A stretch of 64,000 nt of DNA from AC-49 sp963766605 (GCA_963766605.1 CAVYAT010000007.1:930001-994000); one strand, 5' to 3'; positions 8,832-17,193 are shown, counted from the first letter of the stretch. The notes: a model not told the origin generated them from the sequence alone. Translations and numbers: made by a program.

Positions 8832-9507
8832 GCTGGCGGTCGCGGTCCACGACGTAGAACCGGCGACGTTCGGGCGCTGCGCGCTGATCCGCGACTGGCT
8901 CGACGACCACGGCATCGAGAAGGTCACGCTGCTCGTGATCCCGGCCGCCGACCTGCACCCCCTTGACGACCGCTGCCCGGCGCTCGTCGACTGGCTCGTC
9001 GACCGGCGCGAGCGCGGCGACGCGATCGCCCAGCACGGCCTGCACCACCGCCGGCTCGGGGCGGGCGGGAGCGGCGGGCTGTCGCACGAGTCGCTGTGGC
9101 GACTACGCGGCGCGGGGGCCGAGTTCGCCGGCCTCGACATGGCCGACACCAAGGCCGCCGTCGCTGCCGGGCGGCGCGTCATGCACCTGGCCGGCGTCGA
9201 GCCGCGTGGCTTCGTCGCCCCGGCCTACGCCTACACGCCCGCGCTGCGCCACACGCTGGCCGGGATGTTCGACTGGTGGGCCGGGCTGATGAGCCTGCAT
9301 CGCACCGGCGGCGGGCTCACGCTGGCGCCGGTCCAGCGCGCCGGCACGCTCGGCCGAGCGCTTGGCGCCGGGCCGTTGCTCCGCCTCGACCTGCACCCGG
9401 CCGACCTCGACCATCCGCGTCATGTGCGTGCGATCGAGCACCTGCTGCGCCGCGCGGCGCGCACACGCGAGGCCGTCACCTACGACGACCTCGCGCGGCG
9501 CTCGTGA
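8821..9507 (+). CDS. Polysaccharide-deacetylase-like protein (DUF2334 type)
   Basis: The protein has 228 residues. The start ATG at 8821 is chosen because the protein then begins at the first conserved strand (ELAVAVHDVEPATF). Motifs of the NodB/carbohydrate esterase 4 fold are visible: VHDVEP (first Asp), QHGLHHR (metal His), and RGFVAPAY followed by a late LDLHPAD. The compact size matches DUF2334-type proteins. It overlaps the glycosyltransferase gene by 11 nt and probably trims or modifies a sugar that enzyme adds. The substrate is unknown. There is no signal peptide, so activity in the cytoplasm or at the inner membrane face is likely. Confidence 0.78.
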   Translation: MPRELAVAVHDVEPATFGRCALIRDWLDDHGIEKVTLLVIPAADLHPLDDRCPALVDWLVDRRERGDAIAQHGLHHRRLGAGGSGGLSHESLWRLRGAGAEFAGLDMADTKAAVAAGRRVMHLAGVEPRGFVAPAYAYTPALRHTLAGMFDWWAGLMSLHRTGGGLTLAPVQRAGTLGRALGAGPLLRLDLHPADLDHPRHVRAIEHLLRRAARTREAVTYDDLARRS

Positions 9508-9518
9508 CCGCGGGCGGC

Positions 9519-10175
9519 TCAGCGCCGCCGCCGCGCCTTCTTGGCGCGGTGCTTGACCTTGTGCGCCTTGGCCGCCTTGTGGACCGTGACGACCTTGTGG
9601 ACCGGGATGCCGTCGGGGCCGATCCGCGCGCTGCCCGAGTTCGCCGACTTCGGGCAGCCGGTCGGCCGGCCGAGGTCGAACGGCCCGCCGATGTACTGGG
9701 TGACGACGCCGGTGCTTGACGCCGTCGCGTAGACCACGGTCAGCAGCGGGTCGACGCGCGGCTCCGCGCACAGCTTGCCGTCGATCGAGAACTGCCCGCG
9801 GACCTGTTCGAACGTGTTGTTGATCAGCTTCGCGGCGTAGGTCCCGATGCAGTTGAACGCGATCCCGGGGAACTCGCCGTTGCACGTGAAACCGTCGGCA
9901 CCGACCGGCTGGCCGTCGCCGCCGTAGGCGAGCGTCGCGTTGTCGAAGCTCTCGATCGCCGTGTCGGCCTGGATCTGGTACCCGAGGATCGGCGTGTTGC
10001 AGCCGAACGAGTAGCGGACCTGGGTGTTGGTGTCGAGCACCTCGGCCGTGCCGCGCTGGACGTGGCCGAAGCACTCGGCGTCGTTGGGGTTGCCGACCGC
10101 GAGTGCGGACGAGGCGGGCGCCGCCAGCGCGACGGCGCAGACGGCCGTCGCCAGCAACGAGAGGCGTGAAGTCAA
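9519..10175 (-). CDS. Secreted protein of unknown function with basic tail
   Basis: The protein has 218 residues. The TTG start at 10175 is chosen because AAGGAGG sits 5 bases upstream, and the protein then opens with a clean signal peptide (LTSRLSLLATAVCAVALAAP, cleavage near SSALA). The mature part carries six or more Cys residues in a conserved-looking spread (DAECFG, FGCNTP, FTCNGE, FNCIGT, KLCAEP, TGCPKS), which suggests disulfides. The tail is very basic (HKVKHRAKKARRRR) and may bind cell-wall polymers or DNA. I do not recognise the family. It is convergent with the deacetylase gene and divergent from the first pst operon. Confidence 0.7.
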   Translation of the reverse strand: MTSRLSLLATAVCAVALAAPASSALAVGNPNDAECFGHVQRGTAEVLDTNTQVRYSFGCNTPILGYQIQADTAIESFDNATLAYGGDGQPVGADGFTCNGEFPGIAFNCIGTYAAKLINNTFEQVRGQFSIDGKLCAEPRVDPLLTVVYATASSTGVVTQYIGGPFDLGRPTGCPKSANSGSARIGPDGIPVHKVVTVHKAAKAHKVKHRAKKARRRR

Positions 10176-10284
10176 GGGGACCTCCTTGTCGGGGGGTGGG
10201 GGTGGCGTTTCATTTCCTACTAAGCCTGTCTTTCCGATCAAGTTTATGCAGATAAGCTATGCTCGCGCCACCAAGACCGCTTCC

Positions 10285-10305
10285 GGAGAAGGAGTTCCCT
10301 TGATG
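10285..10305 (+). promoter_or_regulatory. Ribosome binding site and ATG out of frame with the following pstS-like gene
   Basis: GGAGAAGGAG (10285-10294) sits 8 bases before ATG at 10303 (TTG at 10300 is also in this frame). From that ATG the sequence reads a normal signal peptide start, MLTRPRGLAAAAVTLGLC. This frame differs by one base from that of the pstS-like gene. Read through with a +1 shift near 10350-10360, the result is a full Sec signal peptide joined to the mature protein. Confidence 0.6.
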
Positions 10306-10345
10306 TTGACCCGCCCCCGCGGCCTCGCCGCAGCCGCCGTGACGC

Positions 10346-11131
10346 TTGGCCTGTGCGCTACTCGCCGCGGCCCCCGCCGCCGCGCCGGCCAAGTCACTTC
10401 CCGTGCTCACGCTCAGCGGCGCGACCGGCTCGGCGCCGCTGCTTCAGCTGCTGATCCCCGCCTACCTGAAGTCCCATCCGCACCAGGTGCGGATCAAGTT
10501 CGCCCAAGGCGGCGGCGAGGTCGGCGTCCAGGACGTCGCCGCCGGCCGCGTGTCGATCGGTGACGCCGCGCGCGACCCCAAGGCCAGCGACCCGCCGGGC
10601 CTCAAGTTCTACCCGTGGGCCAAGGACTCGTTCTGCTTCGACGTCAACCCGCAGAACAAGCTCGCCGGGCTGACGACGGCCCAGGCGCGCGCGATCTGGG
10701 GCGGCACGGTGCGCAACTGGAGTGACGTGCCGGGCGCCACCGTCAGCGGCACGATCGACCTGATCGGCCGCACGAGCGCGTCGTCGCTGCCGCCGCTCGT
10801 CGCGTCGATCCTGCTCAACAACGGCAAGGTCTCGCCGGTCGCCAACCTGGTCGGCTCCGACAGCCTCGTGGAGAACGCGGTCGCCCACGACCCACGGGCC
10901 ATCGGCTACAACTCGGGCTTCTACGCGAGCCAGAAGAACGTTCATGCGCTCGCGTACAACGGCGTCGCCTGCAACCTGCAGAACGTGAAGTCGGGCCAGT
11001 ACCCGGGCTTCCGCACCTACTACGAGGTGACCAAGGGCCCGGCGACGGGCCAGGCGGCGAAGTTCATCAACTGGATCCGCAACAGCAAGCCCGCGCGCAA
11101 GATCATCCAGACGATCGCGATCCCCAATTGA
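10346..11131 (+). CDS. pstS: PstS-like phosphate-binding protein, 5' end disrupted
   Basis: The open frame from TTG 10346 gives 261 residues, shorter than usual PstS (about 320-380). It has the PBP-like fold signatures: LTLSGATGSAPLLQLLIPAY at the start, FAQGGGEVGVQDVAAGRVSIGDAAR (phosphate-loop region) and IWGGTVRNWSDV, the usual 'IFLGKITNWND' segment. In frame the leader lacks basic residues. A proper signal peptide and ribosome binding site exist just upstream in another frame (ATG 10303), so either a 1-base indel or a sequence error is likely. It is first in an operon with pstC, pstA, pstB and a lipoprotein gene. Ligand specificity for phosphate is inferred from context. Confidence 0.8.
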   Translation: MACALLAAAPAAAPAKSLPVLTLSGATGSAPLLQLLIPAYLKSHPHQVRIKFAQGGGEVGVQDVAAGRVSIGDAARDPKASDPPGLKFYPWAKDSFCFDVNPQNKLAGLTTAQARAIWGGTVRNWSDVPGATVSGTIDLIGRTSASSLPPLVASILLNNGKVSPVANLVGSDSLVENAVAHDPRAIGYNSGFYASQKNVHALAYNGVACNLQNVKSGQYPGFRTYYEVTKGPATGQAAKFINWIRNSKPARKIIQTIAIPN

Positions 11132-12102
11132 GGCAGCCGTGGACCGATCGGCAGGCCCACCGTCGCCTCGGGGCGGTGGCCTGCCTGGTCCTCGTCGCGA
11201 TCGTCGCGATGGTCGCGTTCGTCGCTGTGCGCGCGTGGCCGACCCTCGCGCACAACGGCGGCGTGGCGTGGCTGGGCCCGGGGGGCTCGACCGACCATCA
11301 GCTCGGCGGGATGATCGCGACGAGCCGCCACCCGGCGGCCGCGGTCTACCACCTGCGCGCGTGGCCGCTCGTCTACGGGACGCTGCTGTGCGCAGGGCTG
11401 GCGGTCGTCATCGGCCTCGTGTTCGCGCTGCTGTGCTCGATCTTCATCGTCGAGTTCGCGCCGCGCCGGCTGCGGGCGGTCACGATCCCGCTCGTGCGCC
11501 TGTTGGCCGCGGTGCCGTCGGTTGTCTTCGGGCTGATCGGCGTGCTCGTGCTGGTGCCGTTCATCGGCAACCACATCGTCTCGGCCCACGAGAAGCAATC
11601 GGTGCAGTACGTCGTCGAGCTGACCGGATCGAGCGTGCTCGTGGCCGTCGTCGTCCTGACGGTGATGGTGACGCCGATCATGATCGCGATGATCACCGAC
11701 GCACTGCGCGCGGTGCCGCCGGCGTGGACCGAGGGCGCGGCGGCGCTGGGCGCCAACCGCTGGGAGGCGATCTGGAGCGTGTCGGTGCGCGCCGCCCGCC
11801 CGGCGATCGTCGCTGCCGCGGTGCTCGCGTGCGCACGGGCGCTCGGCGAGGCGGTGATGATCGCGATGGTGGCCGGGGGGCGGGCGTGGGCGCCGAACCT
11901 GCTCGACGGCCCGACGGCGATCTTCGAGCCGGTGAACACGCTGGCGTCGTCGATCGTCGGGCAGTCGGAGGCGATCACCGCCCCGGCCGTGCGCTCGACG
12001 CTCTACGCGTTCGCGCTGCTGCTGCTGTTCTCGAGCCTCGTGCTGTCGGTCGCGGGCTACCTGGCCAAGCTGCCGATGCGCCGCCAGGGGATCCGGGTCT
12101 AG
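11128..12102 (+). CDS. pstC: Phosphate ABC transporter permease PstC
   Basis: The protein has 324 residues and starts at TTG inside the stop of the pstS-like gene (4-nt overlap). The first transmembrane helix is at about 14-36, then a periplasmic loop with AWLGPGG. The permease core has about five more helices, with PLVYGTLLCAG, the PstC-type segment LLAAVPSVVFGLIGV, and the EAA cytoplasmic loop AAALGANRWEAIWSV followed by ARALGEAVMIAMVAGG. It pairs with PstA to form the channel of the high-affinity phosphate importer. The order S-C-A-B and overlapping genes support one transcript. Confidence 0.9.
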   Translation: MRQPWTDRQAHRRLGAVACLVLVAIVAMVAFVAVRAWPTLAHNGGVAWLGPGGSTDHQLGGMIATSRHPAAAVYHLRAWPLVYGTLLCAGLAVVIGLVFALLCSIFIVEFAPRRLRAVTIPLVRLLAAVPSVVFGLIGVLVLVPFIGNHIVSAHEKQSVQYVVELTGSSVLVAVVVLTVMVTPIMIAMITDALRAVPPAWTEGAAALGANRWEAIWSVSVRAARPAIVAAAVLACARALGEAVMIAMVAGGRAWAPNLLDGPTAIFEPVNTLASSIVGQSEAITAPAVRSTLYAFALLLLFSSLVLSVAGYLAKLPMRRQGIRV

Positions 12103-13058
12103 TGGCCGCGACCGCCACCGCGAGCGTCCCCCCGCGCGCTCGCCCGCGCGGAGATTCCGTTCGCAACTGGCGCTGGAGCCAGCGGATCGCGTTCGGTGCC
12201 GTCTGGGCGGCCGGGCTGATGCTGTGCGCGATCGCCGTGGCGATCGTCGGCTTCATGGGGGTCAAGGGCGCCCAGTACCTCGACCTCCAGACCGTCTTCA
12301 GCCATCCGCGTCCGGCGATCCGCGAGATCGACACCGGCGGCATCCTCGACCCGCTGGAGGGAACGCTGATCCTGACCGCGCTCGCACTCGCGCTCGCCGT
12401 CCCGCTCGGCGTCGTCTCGGCGCTGTGGGTCGTCGAGTACGGCCGCCCGCGCTGGCTGGCGCGGCTGATCGAGTCGGGCATCGAGATCGTCGCCGGGACG
12501 CCCGACATCGTCATCGCGCTGTTCGGGCTGGCCCTGTTCCAGCTTCCGGTCCTCGGCGCGCTGTCGTTCACATCGTCGGGGGGCGGCGTGTTCGGGCGCT
12601 CGTTCTTCGCGGCCGGCGCGATGCTGTCGCTGATCGCGCTGCCGGTCGTCTACACCAACGTGCGTGAGGGCCTGACCGCGATTCCCGCCCAGATGCGCGA
12701 GGCGTCATGGGCGCTGGGCAAGACGCGGATCTGCACGATCCGCGCGGTGCTGATGCCGCGTCTGCGCCGCCCGATCGTCACCGGCGGCGCGCTCGGTATG
12801 GGCCGGATCATCGGCGACACGGCGATCGTGATCATCCTGCTCGGCTCGACACCGCAGATCTCGCCGGAAAACGGGACGCCGGTGCTCGGGCTGCTGCGCG
12901 GCACCGGCTCGACGCTGACCACGTTCGTCTACGACGCGTCGCCGGCCGGCGAGGGCAACGCGCCGCAGAAGGCCTACGCTGCCGCATTCGTGCTGCTGGC
13001 CCTCGTGTTGGTCGTCAACCTCGTCGTCGATCGGCTGGTGCGCGATGACCGTGTCTGA
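12102..13058 (+). CDS. pstA: Phosphate ABC transporter permease PstA
   Basis: The protein has 318 residues. The GTG at 12102 shares its first base with the pstC stop codon (TAGTG), the tightest coupling possible, so it is preferred over any upstream in-frame codon. The protein has a short polar head, a first transmembrane helix around 30-52, then DPLEGTLILTALALALAVPLG, the AGTPDIVIALFGLALF segment expected of PstA, and the EAA loop EASWALGKTRICTIRAVLMP with GRIIGDTAIVIILLG. It forms the permease with PstC. The pstB gene starts 14 nt before its end. Confidence 0.9.
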   Translation: MAATATASVPPRARPRGDSVRNWRWSQRIAFGAVWAAGLMLCAIAVAIVGFMGVKGAQYLDLQTVFSHPRPAIREIDTGGILDPLEGTLILTALALALAVPLGVVSALWVVEYGRPRWLARLIESGIEIVAGTPDIVIALFGLALFQLPVLGALSFTSSGGGVFGRSFFAAGAMLSLIALPVVYTNVREGLTAIPAQMREASWALGKTRICTIRAVLMPRLRRPIVTGGALGMGRIIGDTAIVIILLGSTPQISPENGTPVLGLLRGTGSTLTTFVYDASPAGEGNAPQKAYAAAFVLLALVLVVNLVVDRLVRDDRV

Positions 13059-13854
13059 CGTGCGCGCCTCGCCCACCATCCTTCCGACCGCCGCGCCCGG
13101 CCGCGAGCGGATGACGCTCGACGGCGTCAGCGTCGCCTACGGTGGGAAGGCGGCGGTCCGCGACGTGTCGCTGCACGTCCGCCAGGGGGAGGTGCTGGCG
13201 CTGATCGGCCCGTCGGGCTGCGGCAAGACGACGCTGCTGCGCACGCTCAACCGGCTCACCGAGACGACGGCCGGTGCCGTGCGCGACGGCCGGGTGCTGC
13301 TCGACGGGACCGATGTCGAGCAGCTCGAGCTGACCGACCTGCGCCGCCGCGTGGCGATGGTCTTCCAGCAGCCCAACCCGTTTCCGATGTCGATCTTCGA
13401 CAACGTCGCCTACGCACTGCGCGTGCAGAACCGCAAGCGCCCCGGCCGCCCGGAGCTCGTGCCGAAGGTCGCGTCAGCGCTGTCGCGCGCGGGGCTGTGG
13501 GACGAGGTTGCCGACGACCTCGACGCGCCGGCGCTGCGCCTGTCCGGCGGCCAGCAGCAGCGGCTGTGCATCGCCCGCGCGATCGCGACGCGGCCCGAGG
13601 TGCTGCTGATGGACGAGCCGTGCTCGGCCCTTGACCCGGTGTCGACGGCGAGGATCGAGTCACTGATCGCGCAGCTCCGCGCCGACCACGCGGTCGTGAT
13701 CGTCACCCACAACCTTGCCCAGGCGCGGCGCGTCGCCGACCGCGTCGCGTTCATGTACCTCGGCGACCTCGTCGAGGTTGGCACGACCGAGCAGATCTTC
13801 GACGCCCCCGCCCAGACGCGCACCCGCGACTACGTGGGCGGGGCGTTCGGGTGA
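13045..13854 (+). CDS. pstB: Phosphate ABC transporter ATP-binding protein PstB
   Basis: The protein has 269 residues, normal for PstB. Walker A is GPSGCGKTT, the Q-loop is MVFQQPNPFPMSIFDNVAYALR (typical PstB), the signature is LSGGQQQRLCIARAIA, Walker B is VLLMDEPCSALDP, and the H-loop is VTHNLAQA. It drives phosphate import through PstC/PstA. It overlaps pstA by 14 nt, and its stop overlaps the next gene by 4 nt. A second, clearly different PstB is encoded at 36326, so this is one of two Pst systems in the window. Confidence 0.93.
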   Translation: MTVSDVRASPTILPTAAPGRERMTLDGVSVAYGGKAAVRDVSLHVRQGEVLALIGPSGCGKTTLLRTLNRLTETTAGAVRDGRVLLDGTDVEQLELTDLRRRVAMVFQQPNPFPMSIFDNVAYALRVQNRKRPGRPELVPKVASALSRAGLWDEVADDLDAPALRLSGGQQQRLCIARAIATRPEVLLMDEPCSALDPVSTARIESLIAQLRADHAVVIVTHNLAQARRVADRVAFMYLGDLVEVGTTEQIFDAPAQTRTRDYVGGAFG

Positions 13855-14576
13855 GACGCGCGCTCGCCGTCGCCGCGTTCGCGGCGGCGGCGTTCGTCCT
13901 GGGGGCGTGCGAGTCGAACCAGGAGCGCAGCGCGAAGATCGCCGCCCGCGGGCATCACGCGATCGCGGCCACGAAGGTCGCGGTGGGGGCAGCCAACCGC
14001 GACGTACACGTCGTCTCGACGTCGCTCGTCAACGGCGACGGCGGCGCCCAGGCCGTCGCCGTGGCGCTGCGCGCCACCGGTGGCGCCCAGGCCGCGGTGC
14101 CGGTGTCGCTGACCGCCGGCGGGACCCAAGGCGCGCCCGCCTACACCAACGACCTCGCGGGCATCCAGCCGTCGCTTCAACAGATCGGGCTCGTCGCGCC
14201 GGGGCACGACGTGTGGTGGGTCGACGACCAGGTCTCGGGCGCGACGGGGCCGCAATCCGTGCACGTGCGTCTCGGCGCGGGGCGCGCCACGAAGCGCGTC
14301 CCCGAGGTGACGGCAACCGCCGTCCACATGACCGGCGAGGGCGCGGGACGGTTCCTGACCGGCACGCTGACGAACCACTCGGGCGTCGTGCAGCCGAACC
14401 TCCCGGTCTTCGCCGTCGCCCGGCGCGGCGGGCATGTCGTCGCCGCCGGACGCGCGATCGTCCCGAGCCTGGCCGCCGCCGCGCAGCCGGTCGCCAACGC
14501 CTTCTCGCTGTACTTCATCGGCTCACCGGCCGGCGCCCAGATCGACGTCAGCGTCGCCCCGACCGCCGGGGCGTGA
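13851..14576 (+). CDS. Lipoprotein closing the first pst operon, unknown function
   Basis: The protein has 241 residues and starts at GTG overlapping the pstB stop by 4 nt. A lipoprotein signal is clear: MRRALAVAAFAAAAFVLGAC, with the lipobox LGAC and Cys20. The mature part is about 220 residues and beta-rich, with a segment FLTGTLTNHSGVVQPNLPVFAVARRGGHVVAAGRA like FxLyD/Ig-type folds that appear in surface lipoproteins. Its place directly after pstB, where phoU usually sits, suggests a link with this importer, for example capture or presentation of an anion at the membrane. That is inference; I do not know a described pst operon with this member. Confidence 0.75.
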   Translation: MRRALAVAAFAAAAFVLGACESNQERSAKIAARGHHAIAATKVAVGAANRDVHVVSTSLVNGDGGAQAVAVALRATGGAQAAVPVSLTAGGTQGAPAYTNDLAGIQPSLQQIGLVAPGHDVWWVDDQVSGATGPQSVHVRLGAGRATKRVPEVTATAVHMTGEGAGRFLTGTLTNHSGVVQPNLPVFAVARRGGHVVAAGRAIVPSLAAAAQPVANAFSLYFIGSPAGAQIDVSVAPTAGA

Positions 14577-14729
14577 CCGGGTCGCGACGGGCGGCGGAAG
14601 GAATCGCGCGCTCGTCACGTCGGAAGGAAGTCGGACCGGAAAACGCCTTGTGAACGAGTCAGCATTCTTCCGGCGTCAGGAGTACAGTCGGCCGTGGTCG
14701 GACCATTTAGCGAGGGGACAAGGTCAGAC

Positions 14730-15500
14730 ATGGACGACGGACGTACAGACGGCGGCAACCGGCGCCGTGCGCTCACCATCGCGATCGTCATCGGGCTCGC
14801 GCTCTCGGTCGGCTCCGGGGCGATGGCGGTCGGCGACGGCGGGCGTCCCGCGGCGCCCACGGCACCCGATCCGGGCGCCTCGACCGACGCGACGACGCCG
14901 GTCGCACCGGCGGTCGCCGACGCGCCGGTGAACATCGAGGCGCCGCAGTACGACGGCGTCCTGACGATCGGCGGCCAGTTGACCGCCGACCCGGGGACGT
15001 GGAGCGGCCACCCGACCCACTTCGCCTACCAGTGGTTCAGCTGCGACCCGATTCCGGTCGCGTGCCCGAACATCCCGGGCGCGACGAGCGCCGACTACAC
15101 GGTCGCACCGACCGATGCCGGCAACTTCATCGGTGTCGAGATCGTCGCCACCAACGACCAGGGCGACTCGGCGCCGAGCGACTCGCTCGTGTTCGGCGCC
15201 GTGACCGAGGTGACGCCGAGCGCCGAGTCCAAGCCGACGCTCACCGGTACGGCGGCGGCGGGGCAGACGCTGACGACCGACGGAGCCACCTGGACCGACG
15301 GCTCAGCCGACATCAGCTACCAGTGGTACCGCTGCGACGCGAGCGGGTCGTGCGACCCGATCGACAACGCCAACGACGCGACCTACACCGTCACGTCGGA
15401 CGACGTCGGCAGCAGCATCGAGGCCGGCGCCACGGCCACCAACTCCGCCGGGGTGTCCGACGAGGCGCTCTCGGGCCCGTCGGCGCTGGTGACCGGTTGA
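14730..15500 (+). CDS. Membrane-anchored surface protein with two Ig-like repeats
   Basis: The protein has 256 residues. ATG 14730 is preferred over an upstream in-frame start because a GGGGACAAGG ribosome binding region precedes it. After a short charged head comes one hydrophobic segment (ALTIAIVIGLALSVGSGAMA), a signal anchor or signal peptide, then a Pro/Ala/Thr linker. Two repeats of about 90 residues follow, each with a pattern like 'G..L...PGTWSG....YQWFSC' and 'ADYTVAPTDAGNFIGVEIVATN' / 'ATYTVTSDDVGSSIEAGATATN', typical of bacterial Ig-like surface repeats with a paired Cys. It probably lies outside the cell; the binding target is unknown. Confidence 0.72.
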   Translation: MDDGRTDGGNRRRALTIAIVIGLALSVGSGAMAVGDGGRPAAPTAPDPGASTDATTPVAPAVADAPVNIEAPQYDGVLTIGGQLTADPGTWSGHPTHFAYQWFSCDPIPVACPNIPGATSADYTVAPTDAGNFIGVEIVATNDQGDSAPSDSLVFGAVTEVTPSAESKPTLTGTAAAGQTLTTDGATWTDGSADISYQWYRCDASGSCDPIDNANDATYTVTSDDVGSSIEAGATATNSAGVSDEALSGPSALVTG

Positions 15501-15516
15501 CGCATACCTGACGCGA

Positions 15517-16281
15517 CTACGCCCGGGCGTACAGCAGCGACCCGGGCGTGGTGAGCGTCTCGCCGGTCTCGAGCAGCGTCTTGAGGCCCGACAGGATCTG
15601 CGGCCAGCCGCCCCAGATCTCGCCGTGGGCGCCGTCGCGCATCTGGTCGTGGGTGACGACGAGCTTGCACGTGTCGTCGCCGACCGGCTCGATCTCATAG
15701 GTCACACGCGACGTCGGCTCGGCCCGCACGTCGTCGCTCCACATCGCGTTGAAGCTCTGCACGAGCCGCCGCGGCGGGTCGACGTCGAGGTTCTCGCCGG
15801 TGGCGATCACGAAGTCGGCCCCGGGGGGCCGCGACTCGTAGGACGAGCCGTTGATCCAGTCGCTGGTGATGCCGACGCCGAACGAATACCGCTGGCGCAT
15901 GTCGTCGTCGGTGATCGCCTGCCACAGGCGCTCCGGGGTTGTCTTGATGTAGATCTCGAACACCTTTTCCATTGCTTCACCCTCGATCTTGGTCTTGAGC
16001 TCTGACAGCGACGCCGCCCAGGGCTCGGAGTACTTGCTCACCCAGCGGTCGTGGACGAGCCGGATCGGGACGGGGTTCAGGAAGTGCAGCTTCTCGCGCC
16101 CGCGCCGGCGGGTCACGATCAGTCCGGCCTCCTCAAGCACCTTGAGGTGCTTCATCACGCCGAAGCGCGACATCGGCACCCGGGCCTCGAGCGCACTCAG
16201 CGACTGCCCGTCCTGCGCGAACAGCGCGTCGAGCAGGCCGCGGCGGGTGGGGTCGGCGAGCGCCCTGAACACATCGTCCAT
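15517..16281 (-). CDS. ArsR-type regulator fused to SRPBCC (AHSA1) domain
   Basis: The protein has 254 residues. ATG 16281 gives MDDVFRALADPTRRGLLDAL, the standard opening of ArsR winged-helix repressors, with recognition region MSRFGVMKHLKVLEEAGLIVTRRRGREK. From about residue 105 an SRPBCC/START-like domain begins (EKVFEIYIKTTPERLWQAITDDD). It continues through VTYEIEPVGDDTCKLVVTHD to GGWPQILSGLKTLLETGE, the typical AHSA1 ending. ArsR-SRPBCC fusions are known in actinobacteria and are thought to sense a hydrophobic ligand. A perfect palindrome overlaps its promoter (16296-16311), and a short-chain dehydrogenase is divergent, so that gene is its likely target. Confidence 0.87.
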   Translation of the reverse strand: MDDVFRALADPTRRGLLDALFAQDGQSLSALEARVPMSRFGVMKHLKVLEEAGLIVTRRRGREKLHFLNPVPIRLVHDRWVSKYSEPWAASLSELKTKIEGEAMEKVFEIYIKTTPERLWQAITDDDMRQRYSFGVGITSDWINGSSYESRPPGADFVIATGENLDVDPPRRLVQSFNAMWSDDVRAEPTSRVTYEIEPVGDDTCKLVVTHDQMRDGAHGEIWGGWPQILSGLKTLLETGETLTTPGSLLYARA

Positions 16282-16295
16282 GGGGCCGACAATAC

Positions 16296-16311
16296 GTGAC
16301 CTAATGGTCAC
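16296..16311. promoter_or_regulatory. Palindromic operator candidate for the ArsR-SRPBCC regulator
   Basis: GTGACC-TAAT-GGTCAC is a perfect 6-bp inverted repeat around an AT spacer. It lies in the 67-bp gap between the divergent ArsR-SRPBCC and short-chain dehydrogenase genes. Position and symmetry fit a dimeric winged-helix repressor site controlling both promoters. Confidence 0.55.
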
Positions 16312-16348
16312 ATGTCAACCGCGATGTCCGACGCACTACGCTCGTGCC

Positions 16349-17188
16349 ATGCCATCGATGCTGATCACCGGAGCCGGCCGTGGAATCGGGCGCGCGACCG
16401 CGCTGCGCCTCGCCGCCGCGGGCTGGGACGTCCACGCCGGAGTCCGTCAGGAGGCCGACGGCGAGGCGCTCGCCGCCGCCGCCCCGTCGGGCCGCATCAC
16501 GCCGGTGCTGCTCGACGTGACCGACACGGCCCAGGTCGCGGCGCTGCCCGCGGCGCTGCCCGAGCGGCTCGACGCAGTCGTCAACAACGCGGGCATCGTC
16601 GTCGGAGGACCGGTCGAGACGATCCCGCCCGACGAGGTACGCCGTCAGCTCGAGGTCAACGTCGTCGCGCCGGTCGCGGTCACTCAGGCCGTGCTGCCGA
16701 TGATCCGCGCGGCCGGCGGCCGGATCGTGTTCGTGTCGTCGGTCGGTGGGCGCGTGTCGTCACCGGTGACCGGCGTGTACGCGGCATCGAAGTACGCGAT
16801 CGAGGCGCTCGCCGACGCGCTGCGCATGGAGTTGCGCCCGTGGGGCATCCACGTCTCGCTGATCGAGCCGGGCGCGATCGATACCGACATGTGGCGCACG
16901 GCGATGGACGTCGCCGACGCGACCGAAGCCGCGATGACGCCTGAGCACCGCGAGCTGTACGCCAAGCACATCGAGGGCATCCGCCCGACGATCAAGCGCA
17001 TCCAGAAGCAGGCCGTCTCGGCCGACAAGGTCGCCGACGCGATCGAGAAGGCGCTGACCGCGAACCGGCCACGGGCCCGCTACGTCGTCGGCATCGACGC
17101 GCGCGTCCAGCTGCTGGTGCACGGACTGCCGACGCGCGCCGGCGATGCCGTGTTCGCGAAGCTGACCGGCGTGCCGCCGGCGGGGTAG
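16349..17188 (+). CDS. Short-chain dehydrogenase/reductase
   Basis: The protein has 279 residues. The ATG at 16349 starts directly at the Rossmann fold: MLITGAGRGIGRATAL (TGxxxGxG cofactor site). Further SDR motifs are NNAGIV, a catalytic Ser in IVFVSSVGGR, and the YxxxK pair in YAASKYAIEAL, followed by PGAIDTDMW. It is a classical NAD(P)-dependent oxidoreductase; the substrate cannot be read from sequence. It diverges from the ArsR-SRPBCC regulator and is followed 5 nt later by the DUF3891 gene, so these two may be co-transcribed. Confidence 0.88.
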   Translation: MPSMLITGAGRGIGRATALRLAAAGWDVHAGVRQEADGEALAAAAPSGRITPVLLDVTDTAQVAALPAALPERLDAVVNNAGIVVGGPVETIPPDEVRRQLEVNVVAPVAVTQAVLPMIRAAGGRIVFVSSVGGRVSSPVTGVYAASKYAIEALADALRMELRPWGIHVSLIEPGAIDTDMWRTAMDVADATEAAMTPEHRELYAKHIEGIRPTIKRIQKQAVSADKVADAIEKALTANRPRARYVVGIDARVQLLVHGLPTRAGDAVFAKLTGVPPAG

Positions 17189-17193
17189 GCGCC

